This document shows positions 1 to 8,484 of a DNA stretch of 64,000 bases, piece by piece. The notes under the pieces were generated by a model. The model did no database searches and was not told the origin of the DNA. It was given only the letters and a program-made list of their open reading frames with translations. The DNA is from Nocardia sp. XZ_19_385 (GTDB lineage: Bacteria > Actinomycetota > Actinomycetes > Mycobacteriales > Mycobacteriaceae), in contig NZ_JACVEE010000005.1 in NCBI RefSeq assembly GCF_015355755.1, positions 261,025 to 325,024 of the forward strand, written 5' to 3'. Position 1 is the first letter of the stretch, and every line of letters starts with the position of its first letter. A program made the position numbers and the translations under genes.

Positions 1-95
1 GCGGCGCGACTGCGCGTCATCGGCGCCATCGCGAGGCGGTGCGGCAGGGTGATGCTGCCCAGCTGTGCAGGTGTCCAGAGGATCTGGTCGTTCAT
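1..95 (-). CDS. Old Yellow Enzyme-family alkene reductase, N-terminal fragment cut by the window edge
   Basis: The minus strand encodes 31 N-terminal residues beginning MNDQILWTPAQLGS and running into LPHRLAMAPMTRSRA. This is the typical start of NADH:flavin oxidoreductases of the Old Yellow Enzyme family, which are FMN-dependent reductases of activated C=C bonds. The start at 95 is preceded by a GGAG-type ribosome site (minus strand CAGGAGCACAC). The rest of the gene lies outside the window, so FMN and substrate residues cannot be checked. It lies just downstream of the quinone-oxidoreductase gene on the same strand (gap about 38 nt), so the two probably share a transcript. Both are redox enzymes, which fits a reactive-electrophile response under the nearby MarR regulator; that role is inference. 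Confidence 0.8.
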   Translation of the reverse strand, partial: MNDQILWTPAQLGSITLPHRLAMAPMTRSRA

Positions 96-133
96 GATTG
101 TGTGCTCCTGAAAGAGGTTGTGCGGGTTGAGGT

Positions 134-1069
134 TCAGGCGTTGATCTGGATGACGGTCTTGCCGCGTAGCGCCCCGCGCGCACCGAGCTCGTGCACCCGG
201 GGCAGGTCGGCGAGTAGGTAGCGCTCGCTGATGTCCAGGCGCAGCGCGCCGCCGTCCACCAGCGCCGCCAGGTGGGTGAGCTGCTGGGCGTCGCTGCGTG
301 CGAAGACGTTGGCGGCGCGGACTTTCCGGTCGGCATCGGGCTCCGCCGGAGTCGTGGTGGAGACCAGCACGCCACCGTCCGCGATGCGGTCACGCAGGGC
401 GACCAGCTCGGTGGCGGAGTTGCGAACCAGATTGATCACGACGTCGACGGGCTCGGGCACCGCCTCGGTGACCGGGGTGCGGGTGTAGTCGATGATCTCG
501 TCGGCGCCCGCCGCGCGAACCGCGTCGCGGCTGCGCGGGCCGGCCGTCGCGAGGACGTACGCGCCGAGGTGTTTGGCGAGACCGACCACGAATCCGCCGA
601 CGCCGCCGCCGGCTCCGTTGACCAGTACGCGTGCGCCCGAATGCACGCTCGCGTGCTCGACCAGTGCCTGCCACGCGGTCAGCCCTGCCGAGGGCAGCGC
701 GGCGGCATCGACCAGCGCGACCGAGGTCGGGGCGAGCGCGAGCAGGTTCGCCGGGGCGGCGACATAGTCGGCGGCGGCTCCCGCGGCGTTCATCGGCAGA
801 AACGCCAGCACCGTGGTGCCTACGAGCGAACGGTCGACGCCCGCCCCGACTGCGGTGACGACGCCGCTGACGTCGATACCTGGAATGTGCGGCAGGTCCA
901 GCGGGAATTGCCGCTGGAGATAGCCGGCCCGCAGGGTGGCGTCGACCGGGTTGAAGGTCGTGGCCGCGACGCGGATGAGGGCCTCGCCCGGTCCTGGCGT
1001 CGGCTCCGGGATCTCCGCGAGTTCGAGGACCGTCGGGTCTCCGTAAGTGGTGAAACGAATGGCGTGCAT
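134..1069 (-). CDS. NADP-dependent zinc-type/quinone oxidoreductase (MDR superfamily)
   Basis: This 311-residue medium-chain dehydrogenase/reductase begins MHAIRFTTYGDPTVLELAEI. It has an N-terminal GroES-like domain (about 1-120, with PGIDVSGVVTAVG) and a Rossmann domain with the nucleotide-binding segment VLVNGAGGGVGGFVVGLAKH at about 148-167. No Cys/His zinc-site pattern is evident, so it belongs to the zinc-free quinone oxidoreductase branch. It is expected to reduce quinones or enones with NADPH in the cytoplasm. The start at 1069 has a strong AGGAGG about 7 nt upstream. It is divergent from a MarR regulator, with two palindromes in the 87-bp gap, and is probably repressed by it. The substrate is unknown. 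Confidence 0.88.
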   Translation of the reverse strand: MHAIRFTTYGDPTVLELAEIPEPTPGPGEALIRVAATTFNPVDATLRAGYLQRQFPLDLPHIPGIDVSGVVTAVGAGVDRSLVGTTVLAFLPMNAAGAAADYVAAPANLLALAPTSVALVDAAALPSAGLTAWQALVEHASVHSGARVLVNGAGGGVGGFVVGLAKHLGAYVLATAGPRSRDAVRAAGADEIIDYTRTPVTEAVPEPVDVVINLVRNSATELVALRDRIADGGVLVSTTTPAEPDADRKVRAANVFARSDAQQLTHLAALVDGGALRLDISERYLLADLPRVHELGARGALRGKTVIQINA

Positions 1070-1087
1070 GGCTGCCTCCTAGAAGAT

Positions 1088-1138
1088 GCTTCGAATTCGA
1101 AGCGTATCAGCGATCGTCAGTTACTTCAAATTCGAAGC
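1088..1138. promoter_or_regulatory. Two MarR-type operators between divergent genes
   Basis: Positions 1088-1103 (GCTTCGAATTCGAAGC) are a perfect 16-bp palindrome. Positions 1123-1138 (ACTTCAAATTCGAAGC) are the same motif with small changes, 35 bp away. They fill the gap between the oxidoreductase and the MarR gene, which is the classic arrangement for autoregulation plus control of the divergent enzyme. Binding is inferred. Confidence 0.65.
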
Positions 1139-1156
1139 GAATGGTATGGTTGCGTC

Positions 1157-1624
1157 ATGTCCCAGCCGCCGGCCGAGTTCGACGCCTATTTCGCCTTGCT
1201 CGAGGTCGGATCCCTGGTGCAGCACGGTGTCGAGCAGCAACTCCGCGACACGGGCGGGCTCAGCTTCGTGCAGTTCCAGATCCTGGCCGTCCTGGCCGAG
1301 TCCGCGGATGGCACCCAGACCATGACCACCGTCGCCGACCGCCTCGTGCACAGTCGCAGCGGTCTCACCTATCAGGCGCAGAAGCTCGAAGCCGCCGGGC
1401 TGCTCACCCGATCACCCGCGCCGGGGGATGACAGGACCACCGTCCTCGCGCTCAGCGTTCAAGGGCGCGAGCTACTCGCGCGAGTCTTGCCGGGCCACAT
1501 CGACGTTGTCCGTGACGTCCTGCTCGACCCACTCGATGCGGGCGACCGCGCAGAACTCACCCGAATCCTGGACAAAGTCCGGCTACACATGCGCCGCCGC
1601 CCTCCGCGTTCCGCCAAGCGCTGA
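1157..1624 (+). CDS. MarR-family transcriptional regulator
   Basis: The 155-residue protein begins MSQPPAEFDAYFALLEVGS. It has a winged-helix core: LSFVQFQILAVLAESADGTQ, then the recognition-helix segment MTTVADRLVHSRSGLTYQAQ, then the wing LLTRSPAPGDDRTTVLALS with the D-x-R signature typical of MarR. The length is normal for the family. The reading frame is open far upstream, but this ATG is chosen because homology begins here and the operators lie immediately upstream; no strong ribosome site is seen, so the mRNA may be nearly leaderless. The protein probably binds the TTCGAATTCGAA palindromes and represses itself and the divergent oxidoreductase until a phenolic or electrophilic ligand is bound. 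Confidence 0.88.
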   Translation: MSQPPAEFDAYFALLEVGSLVQHGVEQQLRDTGGLSFVQFQILAVLAESADGTQTMTTVADRLVHSRSGLTYQAQKLEAAGLLTRSPAPGDDRTTVLALSVQGRELLARVLPGHIDVVRDVLLDPLDAGDRAELTRILDKVRLHMRRRPPRSAKR

Positions 1625-1689
1625 GTAATAGTCCCTGGCCACTACTTCGGCTGCCGTCCTGACCAGCATCGAAAGCTGATCCGGGGCTT

Positions 1690-1947
1690 GTGGTGAATGT
1701 CGATGTCATGACTATGAAATTACGAAGCCAGGCACCCCTGCCGAATCCGTCGAACGACTGCGAACCCGACTGCACCGCATGGCTTACACGCCTGGCCGTG
1801 CAGTGGGAATTGCTCGACCGCGCGGTCGCGGTTACGACTTCGGGCGACATGGAGGTGGAGGCGGCCCGTGCAGCAGTGCTGGAAAGGGCGGCGCGGTGCG
1901 ACGTAGCAAAAAATGCTGCGGTTTTGTGTGCGCGAGAGGGGACTTGA
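1690..1947 (+). CDS. Small hypothetical ORF whose end runs into the tRNA-like att sequence
   Basis: An 85-codon frame (MVNVDVMTMKLRSQ... to ...AVLCAREGT) is open upstream of the island border. An internal ATG at 1708 is an alternative start. The central part (EVEAARAAVLERAARCDVAK) is helical and alanine-rich. The stop lies inside the duplicated tRNA-Leu 3' sequence, so any real gene here was probably truncated or given a new C-terminus by integration. I do not recognise a family, and it may be non-coding. Confidence 0.3.
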   Translation: MVNVDVMTMKLRSQAPLPNPSNDCEPDCTAWLTRLAVQWELLDRAVAVTTSGDMEVEAARAAVLERAARCDVAKNAAVLCAREGT

Positions 1948-1953
1948 ACCCCT
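1927..1953 (-). other. attL: duplicated 3' end of tRNA-Leu (left island border)
   Basis: These 27 bp are identical and in the same orientation to 29,511-29,537, which form the T-arm and 3' acceptor strand of the intact tRNA-Leu. The rest of the tRNA is absent here. A 3'-tRNA duplication separated from the full gene by 27.6 kb, with tyrosine integrases next to the full copy, is the standard footprint of tRNA-targeted integration. The sequence to the left is chromosomal; the island begins to the right. Confidence 0.85.
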
Positions 1954-1958
1954 CAAAC

Positions 1959-2039
1959 CGGCGAATTCGCTGACGGTGCGTGTTCGATCACATCGAACAG
2001 TAGGTATCCCATGTGGCGATATCAAGCCGCTACCAGCGG
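1959..2039. repeat. att-flanking repeat, copy 1 (palindromes plus conserved block)
   Basis: Inside the left border lie the palindrome GCGAATTCGC (1961-1970), a perfect dyad with arms TGTTCGAT / ATCGAACA around CAC (1981-1999) and the block CGATATCAAGCCGCTA (2018-2033). The same elements recur in the same order and spacing at 4,186-4,267. Weaker similarity continues past the block to about 2,105 in copy 1 and about 4,365 in copy 2. Likely arm or accessory sites for the island's recombinase; function inferred. Confidence 0.65.
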
Positions 2040-2251
2040 ATATCCCACGAGTCGCAGCGCTCGCGATTCTGCTGCACACGGCAGAACCGAGAACCGCCCG
2101 AGCCCGCACCGATTTCAGGATGCGATTCGGCTGGCCCACGTAGTCCCCGAGCGCACCATATGCCGAGTGGGGACCGCTCACGGGAACGCAGGAAACGCGG
2201 TCGTTTCCGCAGTTCAGAACCCTGGATCCGCTACAGGGTTAGGTTTCCGCT

Positions 2252-3142
2252 GTGGCAGATAAACCGGAGTACTCCGAAATGCTCTGCTTGTTGAAGGAGT
2301 CAAAGCCGTCCCTCGCGCATGCTCTGATCTTGGCGGAGCGACGGCGCTCCGAGCGGCTCGCGGGCTACCTTGAGGGGAAACGCCTTCGCGGTCTTGAGCA
2401 ACTCTTCTCCTACCTTGAGGCCGCAGAGAAGGCATACGGTGAAACGCCTGCGATAGCGGGCGCGGCGTTCCTTGTCGGGCGCGTGAGATCGGATTACCAG
2501 ACTGCGCTGGAAGCCACGCTTTCCGGCTACCAGGCAGTCGCGTCAGATGCGATGCGCGATGTGATGGAGATCGAGTGCCTGTTGCTGGACTTCGCGGCGA
2601 GTCCAGAAAATCTAGATGAATGGCTCGAATCCGACGCGAGTTTGAGGCGGACCAAGTATTGGCCGGTGAAGGTTCGCACACGGCTACAAAGCCTTGGGGT
2701 GGAGCCGTTCGCCCACGATGATTTCGAGCCAATTGACTACAACGCTCACAGTGAATCACTCCACGTGACCCCGGGACAAACGGTACCCGTTCGTGGCCCA
2801 GATCCGCTGAACGATCTGCTGCCGTTCTACGGAGATATCGGATTCATGGAGATGTTCGAGCATGGCCGTCGAGTACTGCGAGCCATCGAACTGCTGCGCG
2901 GAGTGGCGATGGAATCCCTCGACGATTACGTGCCTTTAGCGCATCGCGACGAATTCGATAGTGCACATTCGCGCACCTACGAGATGCAGGTGATGATGAT
3001 CGGATTCATGGAAGCGCCCGCAGTTCTCCGAGGGCGCCTGGGGCGCGAGTCAACCACGGCCGAGCGTCTCCAGTATGTACTTGAGGAGCTTGAGACCAAG
3101 TGCTGGCCATCCGGTCCGGGGAAGGAGAAGAGCGACGATTGA
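2252..3142 (+). CDS. Hypothetical island protein, 296 aa
   Basis: The protein begins MADKPEYSEMLCLLKESKPS and appears soluble and largely helical, with no signal peptide or membrane segment. The central stretch (YQTALEATLSGYQAVASDAM then RDVMEIECLLLDFAA, about 86-122) looks like a helical bundle. The second half has HAHRDEFDSAHSRTYEM-like charged helices and ends in a KEKSDD tail. I recognise no catalytic motif or named family. The start at 2252 is preceded by a pyrimidine-rich stretch without a clear ribosome site, so the start is provisional. It is the first sizeable gene inside the left border and lies in the unit between the two att-flanking repeats, so it is part of the mobile cargo. Codon use is close to host. 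Confidence 0.65.
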   Translation: MADKPEYSEMLCLLKESKPSLAHALILAERRRSERLAGYLEGKRLRGLEQLFSYLEAAEKAYGETPAIAGAAFLVGRVRSDYQTALEATLSGYQAVASDAMRDVMEIECLLLDFAASPENLDEWLESDASLRRTKYWPVKVRTRLQSLGVEPFAHDDFEPIDYNAHSESLHVTPGQTVPVRGPDPLNDLLPFYGDIGFMEMFEHGRRVLRAIELLRGVAMESLDDYVPLAHRDEFDSAHSRTYEMQVMMIGFMEAPAVLRGRLGRESTTAERLQYVLEELETKCWPSGPGKEKSDD

Positions 3143-3459
3143 CATTCGGCCGCCTCCTACTCACTGCGTCTATTGACTGTCGTCGGTGGGGCCCAGTCCC
3201 GACACCGGGATAGACGTCGACCACTAGGACAGCGATCATCTGCGCGTGTCCTACGGATGCCGTTCATCGGCACGCTCCATGATTTGGGTCTCGATGCCTC
3301 TGAGACCGACGTCCGGAAATGCGCTGTCCGCTCGTCCGGAAGCGGGCGATTCACCAACGGAGCCACCCCTCGTCGCACTCTTTGGGATCATGTGGTTGGG
3401 AGCGTGTGAGTCTCGGGACAGATCGTCTCGATTCCGGCTCCCGGGTGGGGAGAAGCCAC
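3143..3459. other. Intergenic, no feature seen
   Basis: Frames here are short and overlap without recognisable protein. It may be the 5' region of the membrane-anchored gene; I see no promoter or repeat I can support. Confidence 0.3.
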
Positions 3460-4017
3460 GTGGTGTCTCAGTATTTGCCGTTGGTCGGGGTTCTGGTCGG
3501 TGGGATGCTCACGTTCACCGGCGGATTCGTGGCTGAGCGGGTGCGTTGGAATCGAACTCAAGCGGTTCGGTGGGATGAGCGTCGCCAGGCGGCGTATGCG
3601 GATTACGCGTCGTCGGTGAAGGCGGAAGCGATCCTCTACCTGAAGATCGCGAACGCGAAGGGTGTGCGCGATCGGCCCAACGTGGGCATGCCGGAGCTTT
3701 CCGATCTGATTGCCTTGGCGGCCGGCGTCGAGCACACACGCATCGAGCGCTTCGCGGTCGTACAGCTGATCGGCTCATCGCGCGTAGTTGATGCTGGTCG
3801 CGAGTGGCAATCGTCGGTCTGGCGCCTCGGAACAGTACTCGCCCCTGACTTCACCGGAGGGCAATCGCATTTCGAGGCACTGTACGACGCCGCGGTCGAA
3901 GCACGTTACGAGTTCTACAAGCAAGCGAGATTGGACCTCGGGGTCGCGGGCGATTTGACACCGCCGATCTCGCTCGCGGACTGGACTGCTCGTTGGTCAC
4001 TGCGTGGTCCGACCTGA
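3460..4017 (+). CDS. Hypothetical membrane-anchored protein, 185 aa
   Basis: The likely start is the GTG at 3460, 7 nt after GGGGAG; the frame is open further upstream but the extra residues look non-coding. Residues 4-24 (QYLPLVGVLVGGMLTFTGGF) form one N-terminal membrane anchor, followed by positively charged RVRWNRTQAVRWDERRQAAY. A long soluble helical region follows, through to SLADWTARWSLRGPT. This signal-anchor plus helical-domain layout is common among uncharacterised actinobacterial proteins, and I recognise no family. It follows the 2252 gene on the same strand after about 320 bp. The cytoplasmic position of the C-terminal part follows from the positive-inside rule. Confidence 0.6.
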   Translation: MVSQYLPLVGVLVGGMLTFTGGFVAERVRWNRTQAVRWDERRQAAYADYASSVKAEAILYLKIANAKGVRDRPNVGMPELSDLIALAAGVEHTRIERFAVVQLIGSSRVVDAGREWQSSVWRLGTVLAPDFTGGQSHFEALYDAAVEARYEFYKQARLDLGVAGDLTPPISLADWTARWSLRGPT

Positions 4018-4155
4018 ACCACCCTGCGTTGTCATCTGATCCAAGCTGAGCGGCCGCGGTCGCCCGAGGCTTTCGGTTAGCGGGGAGGGCGCGATCGTTG
4101 CCCATAGGGTCCGCGCTCTTGCACCTTGCTGTGTGGCAGCGGTGACAAGAGTTTG

Positions 4156-4178
4156 GGCGCAGAAGGGGACTCGATCGC
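4156..4178 (-). other. Degenerate internal att-like copy of the tRNA-Leu 3' end
   Basis: The sequence GGGCGCAGAAGGGGACTCGA aligns with the left-border tRNA copy (conserved GCGC and AGGGGACT). The distance from AGGGGAC to the downstream GGCGAATTCGC palindrome is the same (29 bp) as at the left border. The matching spacing makes chance unlikely, and points to an older, decayed border within the island. Confidence 0.5.
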
Positions 4179-4267
4179 ATCGAGTCGGCGAATTCGCTGA
4201 CGAAGGGTGTTCGATCACATCGAATACTAGGATTGCGATGCCACGATATCAAGCCGCTATTGGCGGC
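4168..4267. repeat. att-flanking repeat, copy 2
   Basis: It contains a perfect dyad with arms GACTCGAT / ATCGAGTC around CGC (4168-4186), the palindrome GCGAATTCGC (4189-4198), the dyad TTCGAT/ATCGAA (4210-4224) and the block CGATATCAAGCCGCTA (4244-4259). The last three repeat copy 1 at 1959-2039. This is the duplicated cis-module of the island ends. Confidence 0.6.
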
Positions 4268-4851
4268 GTATGCGAATAGGTGGGGCGTCGGGACCGCCCC
4301 GAGCCGCAGCGATACTCCTTGTGCCGAGCCAGGGCAAAACCGTGAACCGCCTGGCCCGGACCAGAAGCGAGATGCTTTCGCGAACGCACTGTAGTGCTGC
4401 GGGTTCGTACCACTGGGGCACAACCGATTTGGGTTCGCTGGGATCTTCGTCATGGGAACCTCTCAAGCGGTCGGCACGAGGTCGGCCTGGATCAAGGTCG
4501 AGCCAGCGGCTAACCCGCACGAGATCTCTTCGCGCTCAGCCAAACTCGGCCGCACAACGCCGGTCCGTCGATGTGGTAGCGCTTGAGCTGGTCACGCACT
4601 GCGGATGGATGCCGATGCATCCCGCCAGCCAGCACTTTCACCGCTTTGCCCGCACTGCCACCACACCTCATCGATCGCAGGATCGGACAACGCCGTTTTT
4701 GGTCGTCAGACACCACATCCCGAGTCATCGCGAGAATCCAGTGTTGCTCTGAACCTATTGAGTGGGCGCCGTGATTCCGGGGCGGCTGGGCATGAAGGTC
4801 TCTAGGCTGGTGCGCATGCGGCGGCCGAGTCGAGGAGATCGGGAATGCGCG

Positions 4852-7800
4852 ATGGCGGCGGACGAGTCGGCTGACCGGCAGAACACGCAGATCGCGGCGC
4901 TGCAGGTAGCGATCGAGGGCTGGCTGCAGCGGGCAGAATCGGGTGACCGGGAGGCGGTCCTGCATCCGGAGGCCGCGAGGCAAGCGCAAGAGCTGTTCGC
5001 CTTGATACATGACGACGATGGCGCGGATGTCGGAGGGCTGTGGCTGCTGGGTTGGCTGCACTGGTACCGCTACCTGGCCTTACCTGAAGGCCGGAACGGG
5101 CCAGACCTGCACGCCGCGGTGGAGATGCTAACCGCGTGTTTCCTCGCCGGAGCCGAGCCGCTGCCCGCGCCGTTGTTGCCCATTCTCGCCGAGCAGGCGA
5201 GTCCTATCGTGGTCGGGCTGCTACAGCACGCACTCAACTCAACCGACGTGGACGCCGTCAGCGCTGCAGTGCAAGGGTTTCGGCGAATCCTGGTAGCGAC
5301 CCCGGCTGGCCATCCCGCTCGAGCAGGGCATTTGGCCAACCTCGGAGGAGCGCTGCAGACCAGGGCCGAGCGCACAGGCGCGCTCGAAGATTTGGACGAG
5401 GCCGTGCAGGTCGGGCGTGATGCCGTGGCCGCCATCCCCGCCGACCACCCCGACCGGGGCGGGTATCTGTCCAACCTCGGGAACTTCCTGCAGGCTCGAT
5501 TCCGGCGTACGGGGATGCAGAAGGATCTAGACGAGGCTGTGCGGATTGGGCGTGTTGCGGTGGCCGCCACGCCCGCCGACCACCCCGCCCGAGCCTGGTT
5601 CCTGTCCAACCTCGGGGGAGCCCTGCAGACCAGGTGTGAGCGTGTAGGCGCGCTTGAGGATTTGGACGAGGCCGTGGAGGTGGGGCGTGATGCGGTGGCC
5701 GCCACGCCCGCCGACCACCCCGACCGGGCAGGGTATCTGTCCAACCTCGGGACATCCCTGCTTACCAGGTTCGAGCGTGTGGATGCGCTTGAGGATTTGG
5801 ACGAGGCCGTGGAGGTGGGGCGTGATGCGGTGGCCGCCACTCCCATCGACCATCCCTCCCGAGCGAGGCGCCTGTCCAACCTCGGACACGCCCTCCGGGC
5901 TCGGATCGAGCGTTCGGGAGCACTGGAAGATATCAATGAGGCCACTCGAACAATGCGCTATGCAGTAGCCGCGACCGCATCCGACCACCCCGACTGGGCG
6001 ACGCACTTGTCCAGCCTTGGGATTACCCTCCAGACTCGTTTCCAGCGGGCGGGGACGCTCGAGGATTTGGACGAGGCCGTGCAGGTGGGGCGTGATGCGG
6101 TGGCCGCCACCCCAACCGACCACCCACTCCGAGCGAACTTCCTGTCCAGCCTGGGAAATGCACTGCAGACCAGGTACCAGCGTGTGGGCGCACTCGAGGA
6201 TGCGGACGAGGCCGTGCAAGCAATACGCGACGCAGTAGCTGCGACCCCGATCCACCACACCGACCGAGCCAGGCTTTCGTCCCTCCTCGGGGCATCTTTG
6301 CTTGTCAGGTTCAAGCGTGTGGACGCGCGCGAGGATTTGGACGAGGCCGTGCAGGTGGGGCGTGATGCGGTGGCCGCCACGCCCGCCGACCACCCCGACC
6401 GGGCCGGATACCTGTCCAACCTCGGGGCAGCCCTGCAGATCAGGTACCGGCGTGCGGGTGCGCTCCAAGATTTGGACGAGGCCGTGCAGGTGGGGCGTGG
6501 TGCGGTGGCTGTCACCCCTACAGACCACCCTGACCGGGCCGGATATCTGTCCAATCTCGGGGCGGCCCTGCTTGCCAGGTTCGAGCGTGTAGGCGCGCTC
6601 GAGGACTTGGACGAGGGCGTGCAAGCAGTGCGCGACGCTGTGGGCGCGACCGCCACCGACCATCCCGACCGGGGCGGGAACCTGTCCAATCTCGGAGTAG
6701 CCCTGAGGACTCGGTTCCAGCGTCTAGGGATGCGGGAGGATCTGGACAAGGCGGTCGAGGTATTTGAGCAGGCGTCGAATCTGGCTGTGGCGGGTGCGTC
6801 GGTTCGGATTCGGGCTGGGCGCGACGCCGGTCGACTGGTGGCGTCGCGGGAACCTGCACGTGCGGCCCGACTGCTGGCTGCGGCAGTGCGGTTATTGCCG
6901 CAGGTAGCTCCGCGCCAGTTGCAGCGGACCGATCAGCAGTACGCCCTCGGTGGATACGCAGGGCTGGCCGCCGACGCTGCCGCCCTGGCACTGGGCGACC
7001 CCTCAACACCTGTCGACCAACGGGCAGGCGCGGCATTGCAGTTGCTGGAAGCTGGCCGTGCGGTGCTGCTCAGCCAGGCAATGCATGTCCGTAGTGACCT
7101 CACCGAACTTACCCGTCACCACCCCGAATTGGCCGACCGATTCATCCGGCTGCGCGACCAACTCGATCGCACCCCCGACGCCGTCGCTGCCACCACACTT
7201 GACGACAACGCCGACATGTCGTCCGCTGTCGAGCCTAACGGGCGAGATCGGCATCGGCTCGCCCGCGAGTTCGACGACCTGCTGGCCCGTATCCGTGCGG
7301 CGGACGGGTTCGCATCCTTCGGGTTGCCACCCTCGCGTGAGCAGTTGCTTACTCAAGCTGCACACGGACCAGTCGTGGTGTTCAACATCAGCCAATACCG
7401 CAGCGACGCTCTGCTACTCACCACCGCGGGCATCACCGCCCTGCCACTGCCCGACTTGGCCCTGGACACGGTCACTGACCAGGTGAACACCTTCCACGAC
7501 GCCCTCACCATCACTAATAGCCCGGACACGACCTTCGCCGAGCGGAGCGCAGCCCAACAACAGTTGAACCGGGTCTTGGAATGGTTGTGGGACAACGCCA
7601 CCGGCCCCGTCCTGAATGCACTCGGCTACCACGGCGGACCGGCACCAGGCATGTCATGGCCGCGGGTGTGGTGGATTCCTGGCGGAGTCCTGGGCCTTCT
7701 CCCCGTCCATGCCGCCGGCTACCACGCTCCCGGATCCCGACCCACGATGCGAACGGCGTTGGACCGGGTCGTGTCGTCCTACACTCCCACCATCACTGCC

Positions 7801-8484
7801 CTCCGTCACGCCCGCCGCGACCCACCTGCCGGAGACCCCGCCACCACACGGCGTGCGTTGGTCGTGGCGATGCCGACCACTCCCGACCTCCCTGGCCAGA
7901 ACCTGGACTATGTGTCCGTTGAAGCTCGCAGAGTAGCCGCCCACCTGCCCGGCGCGCTCATCCTCACCGAACCCGGCCCCGCCGATCACCCTGCCGATGG
8001 AAGCGCGCCCACGACAGCCACGGTCCTGGAACTGTTGCCCACACATGCGATCGCGCATTTCGCCTGCCACGGCCTTAGCGACCCCACTGACCCCTCCCAC
8101 AGCCGCCTGCTTTTACACGACCACACCAGCGATCCCCTCAACGTCGCCGCACTCGCCCCCCTGCACCTCGACCACGTCCGACTGGCCTACCTCTCAGCCT
8201 GCGAAACTGCCCTCACCCGCCACACCCGGCTCCTCGATGAATCCATTCACCTCACCACAGCATTCCAACTCGCCGGCTACCCCCACGTCATCGGCACCCT
8301 CTGGGCCATCAACGATCACATCGCCGCCGACATCGCCGACACCTTCTACACCACGCTGAACCCCCACGCCACCATGAACACACGCCACGCTGCCCGGGCG
8401 CTCCACGACACCATGCGAGCCGTCCGCGACCAACTCCCGGTCACGCCCTCCCTCTGGGCCGCCTACCTCCATTGCGGCGCGTGA
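4852..8484 (+). CDS. Giant TPR-CHAT protein (caspase-like protease with TPR array), paralogue 1
   Basis: About 1,210 residues. An N-terminal helical region (about 1-140) is followed by about eleven near-identical 45-residue TPR-type repeats (about 143-640; core LDEAVQVGRDAVAATPADHP and DRAGYLSNLGAALQTRF), a linker, and a C-terminal CHAT domain (about 835-1210). The predicted catalytic dyad is present: His1073 in AHFACHG and Cys1117 in YLSACETA. CHAT domains are caspase/separase-like cysteine peptidases, and the TPR array would sense a partner or trigger. The ATG at 4852 is chosen (GGAG upstream); in-frame starts at 4762, 4792 and 4816 are alternatives. No TM segment. The repeats are highly conserved at DNA level, indicating recent expansion. 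A paralogue lies at 19.5 kb. The substrate is unknown; a role in cell suicide or defence is inferred from the family. Confidence 0.85.
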   Translation: MAADESADRQNTQIAALQVAIEGWLQRAESGDREAVLHPEAARQAQELFALIHDDDGADVGGLWLLGWLHWYRYLALPEGRNGPDLHAAVEMLTACFLAGAEPLPAPLLPILAEQASPIVVGLLQHALNSTDVDAVSAAVQGFRRILVATPAGHPARAGHLANLGGALQTRAERTGALEDLDEAVQVGRDAVAAIPADHPDRGGYLSNLGNFLQARFRRTGMQKDLDEAVRIGRVAVAATPADHPARAWFLSNLGGALQTRCERVGALEDLDEAVEVGRDAVAATPADHPDRAGYLSNLGTSLLTRFERVDALEDLDEAVEVGRDAVAATPIDHPSRARRLSNLGHALRARIERSGALEDINEATRTMRYAVAATASDHPDWATHLSSLGITLQTRFQRAGTLEDLDEAVQVGRDAVAATPTDHPLRANFLSSLGNALQTRYQRVGALEDADEAVQAIRDAVAATPIHHTDRARLSSLLGASLLVRFKRVDAREDLDEAVQVGRDAVAATPADHPDRAGYLSNLGAALQIRYRRAGALQDLDEAVQVGRGAVAVTPTDHPDRAGYLSNLGAALLARFERVGALEDLDEGVQAVRDAVGATATDHPDRGGNLSNLGVALRTRFQRLGMREDLDKAVEVFEQASNLAVAGASVRIRAGRDAGRLVASREPARAARLLAAAVRLLPQVAPRQLQRTDQQYALGGYAGLAADAAALALGDPSTPVDQRAGAALQLLEAGRAVLLSQAMHVRSDLTELTRHHPELADRFIRLRDQLDRTPDAVAATTLDDNADMSSAVEPNGRDRHRLAREFDDLLARIRAADGFASFGLPPSREQLLTQAAHGPVVVFNISQYRSDALLLTTAGITALPLPDLALDTVTDQVNTFHDALTITNSPDTTFAERSAAQQQLNRVLEWLWDNATGPVLNALGYHGGPAPGMSWPRVWWIPGGVLGLLPVHAAGYHAPGSRPTMRTALDRVVSSYTPTITALRHARRDPPAGDPATTRRALVVAMPTTPDLPGQNLDYVSVEARRVAAHLPGALILTEPGPADHPADGSAPTTATVLELLPTHAIAHFACHGLSDPTDPSHSRLLLHDHTSDPLNVAALAPLHLDHVRLAYLSACETALTRHTRLLDESIHLTTAFQLAGYPHVIGTLWAINDHIAADIADTFYTTLNPHATMNTRHAARALHDTMRAVRDQLPVTPSLWAAYLHCGA
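5391..6775 (+). repeat. 135-bp tandem coding repeats (45-aa TPR units)
   Basis: Units start at about 5391, 5526, 5661, 5796, 5931, 6066, 6201, 6336, 6471, 6606 and 6741, an exact 135-bp period. Most begin GATTTGGACGAGGCCGTG. Several pairs are nearly identical over 90 bp, so unequal crossing-over or gene conversion is probably ongoing. They encode TPR helices of the CHAT protein; they are not CRISPR. Confidence 0.85.

Larger units (their letters stand above)
4018..4851. other. Gene-free stretch holding an internal att-like sequence and degraded DNA
   Basis: Apart from the att-like sequence and repeat copy 2 (4156-4267, with weaker similarity to about 4365), frames here are long but have no recognisable protein and look like high-GC noise. 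It separates the small left unit (2.2-4.0 kb) from the TPR-CHAT gene. Upstream of that gene no clear promoter is seen. Confidence 0.4.

Noticed and set aside
272..1156. A long N-terminal extension of the MarR frame, and overlapping frames antisense to the oxidoreductase
   Set aside because: MarR homology begins at 1157; the upstream translation is low-complexity and antisense to a real gene.
4510..4752. Transposase-like start MTRDVVSDDQ on the minus strand
   Set aside because: The first ten residues resemble IS5 transposase N-termini, but no further homology follows in any frame.
5527..6749. Minus-strand frames of 260-380 codons across the TPR gene
   Set aside because: Their repeats are the antisense of the TPR repeats; the TPR-CHAT frame is clearly the real one.
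5391..6775. Regular 135-bp repeats suggesting CRISPR
   Set aside because: No spacers; the repeats are coding, multiples of three and translate to TPR helices. No cas genes nearby.
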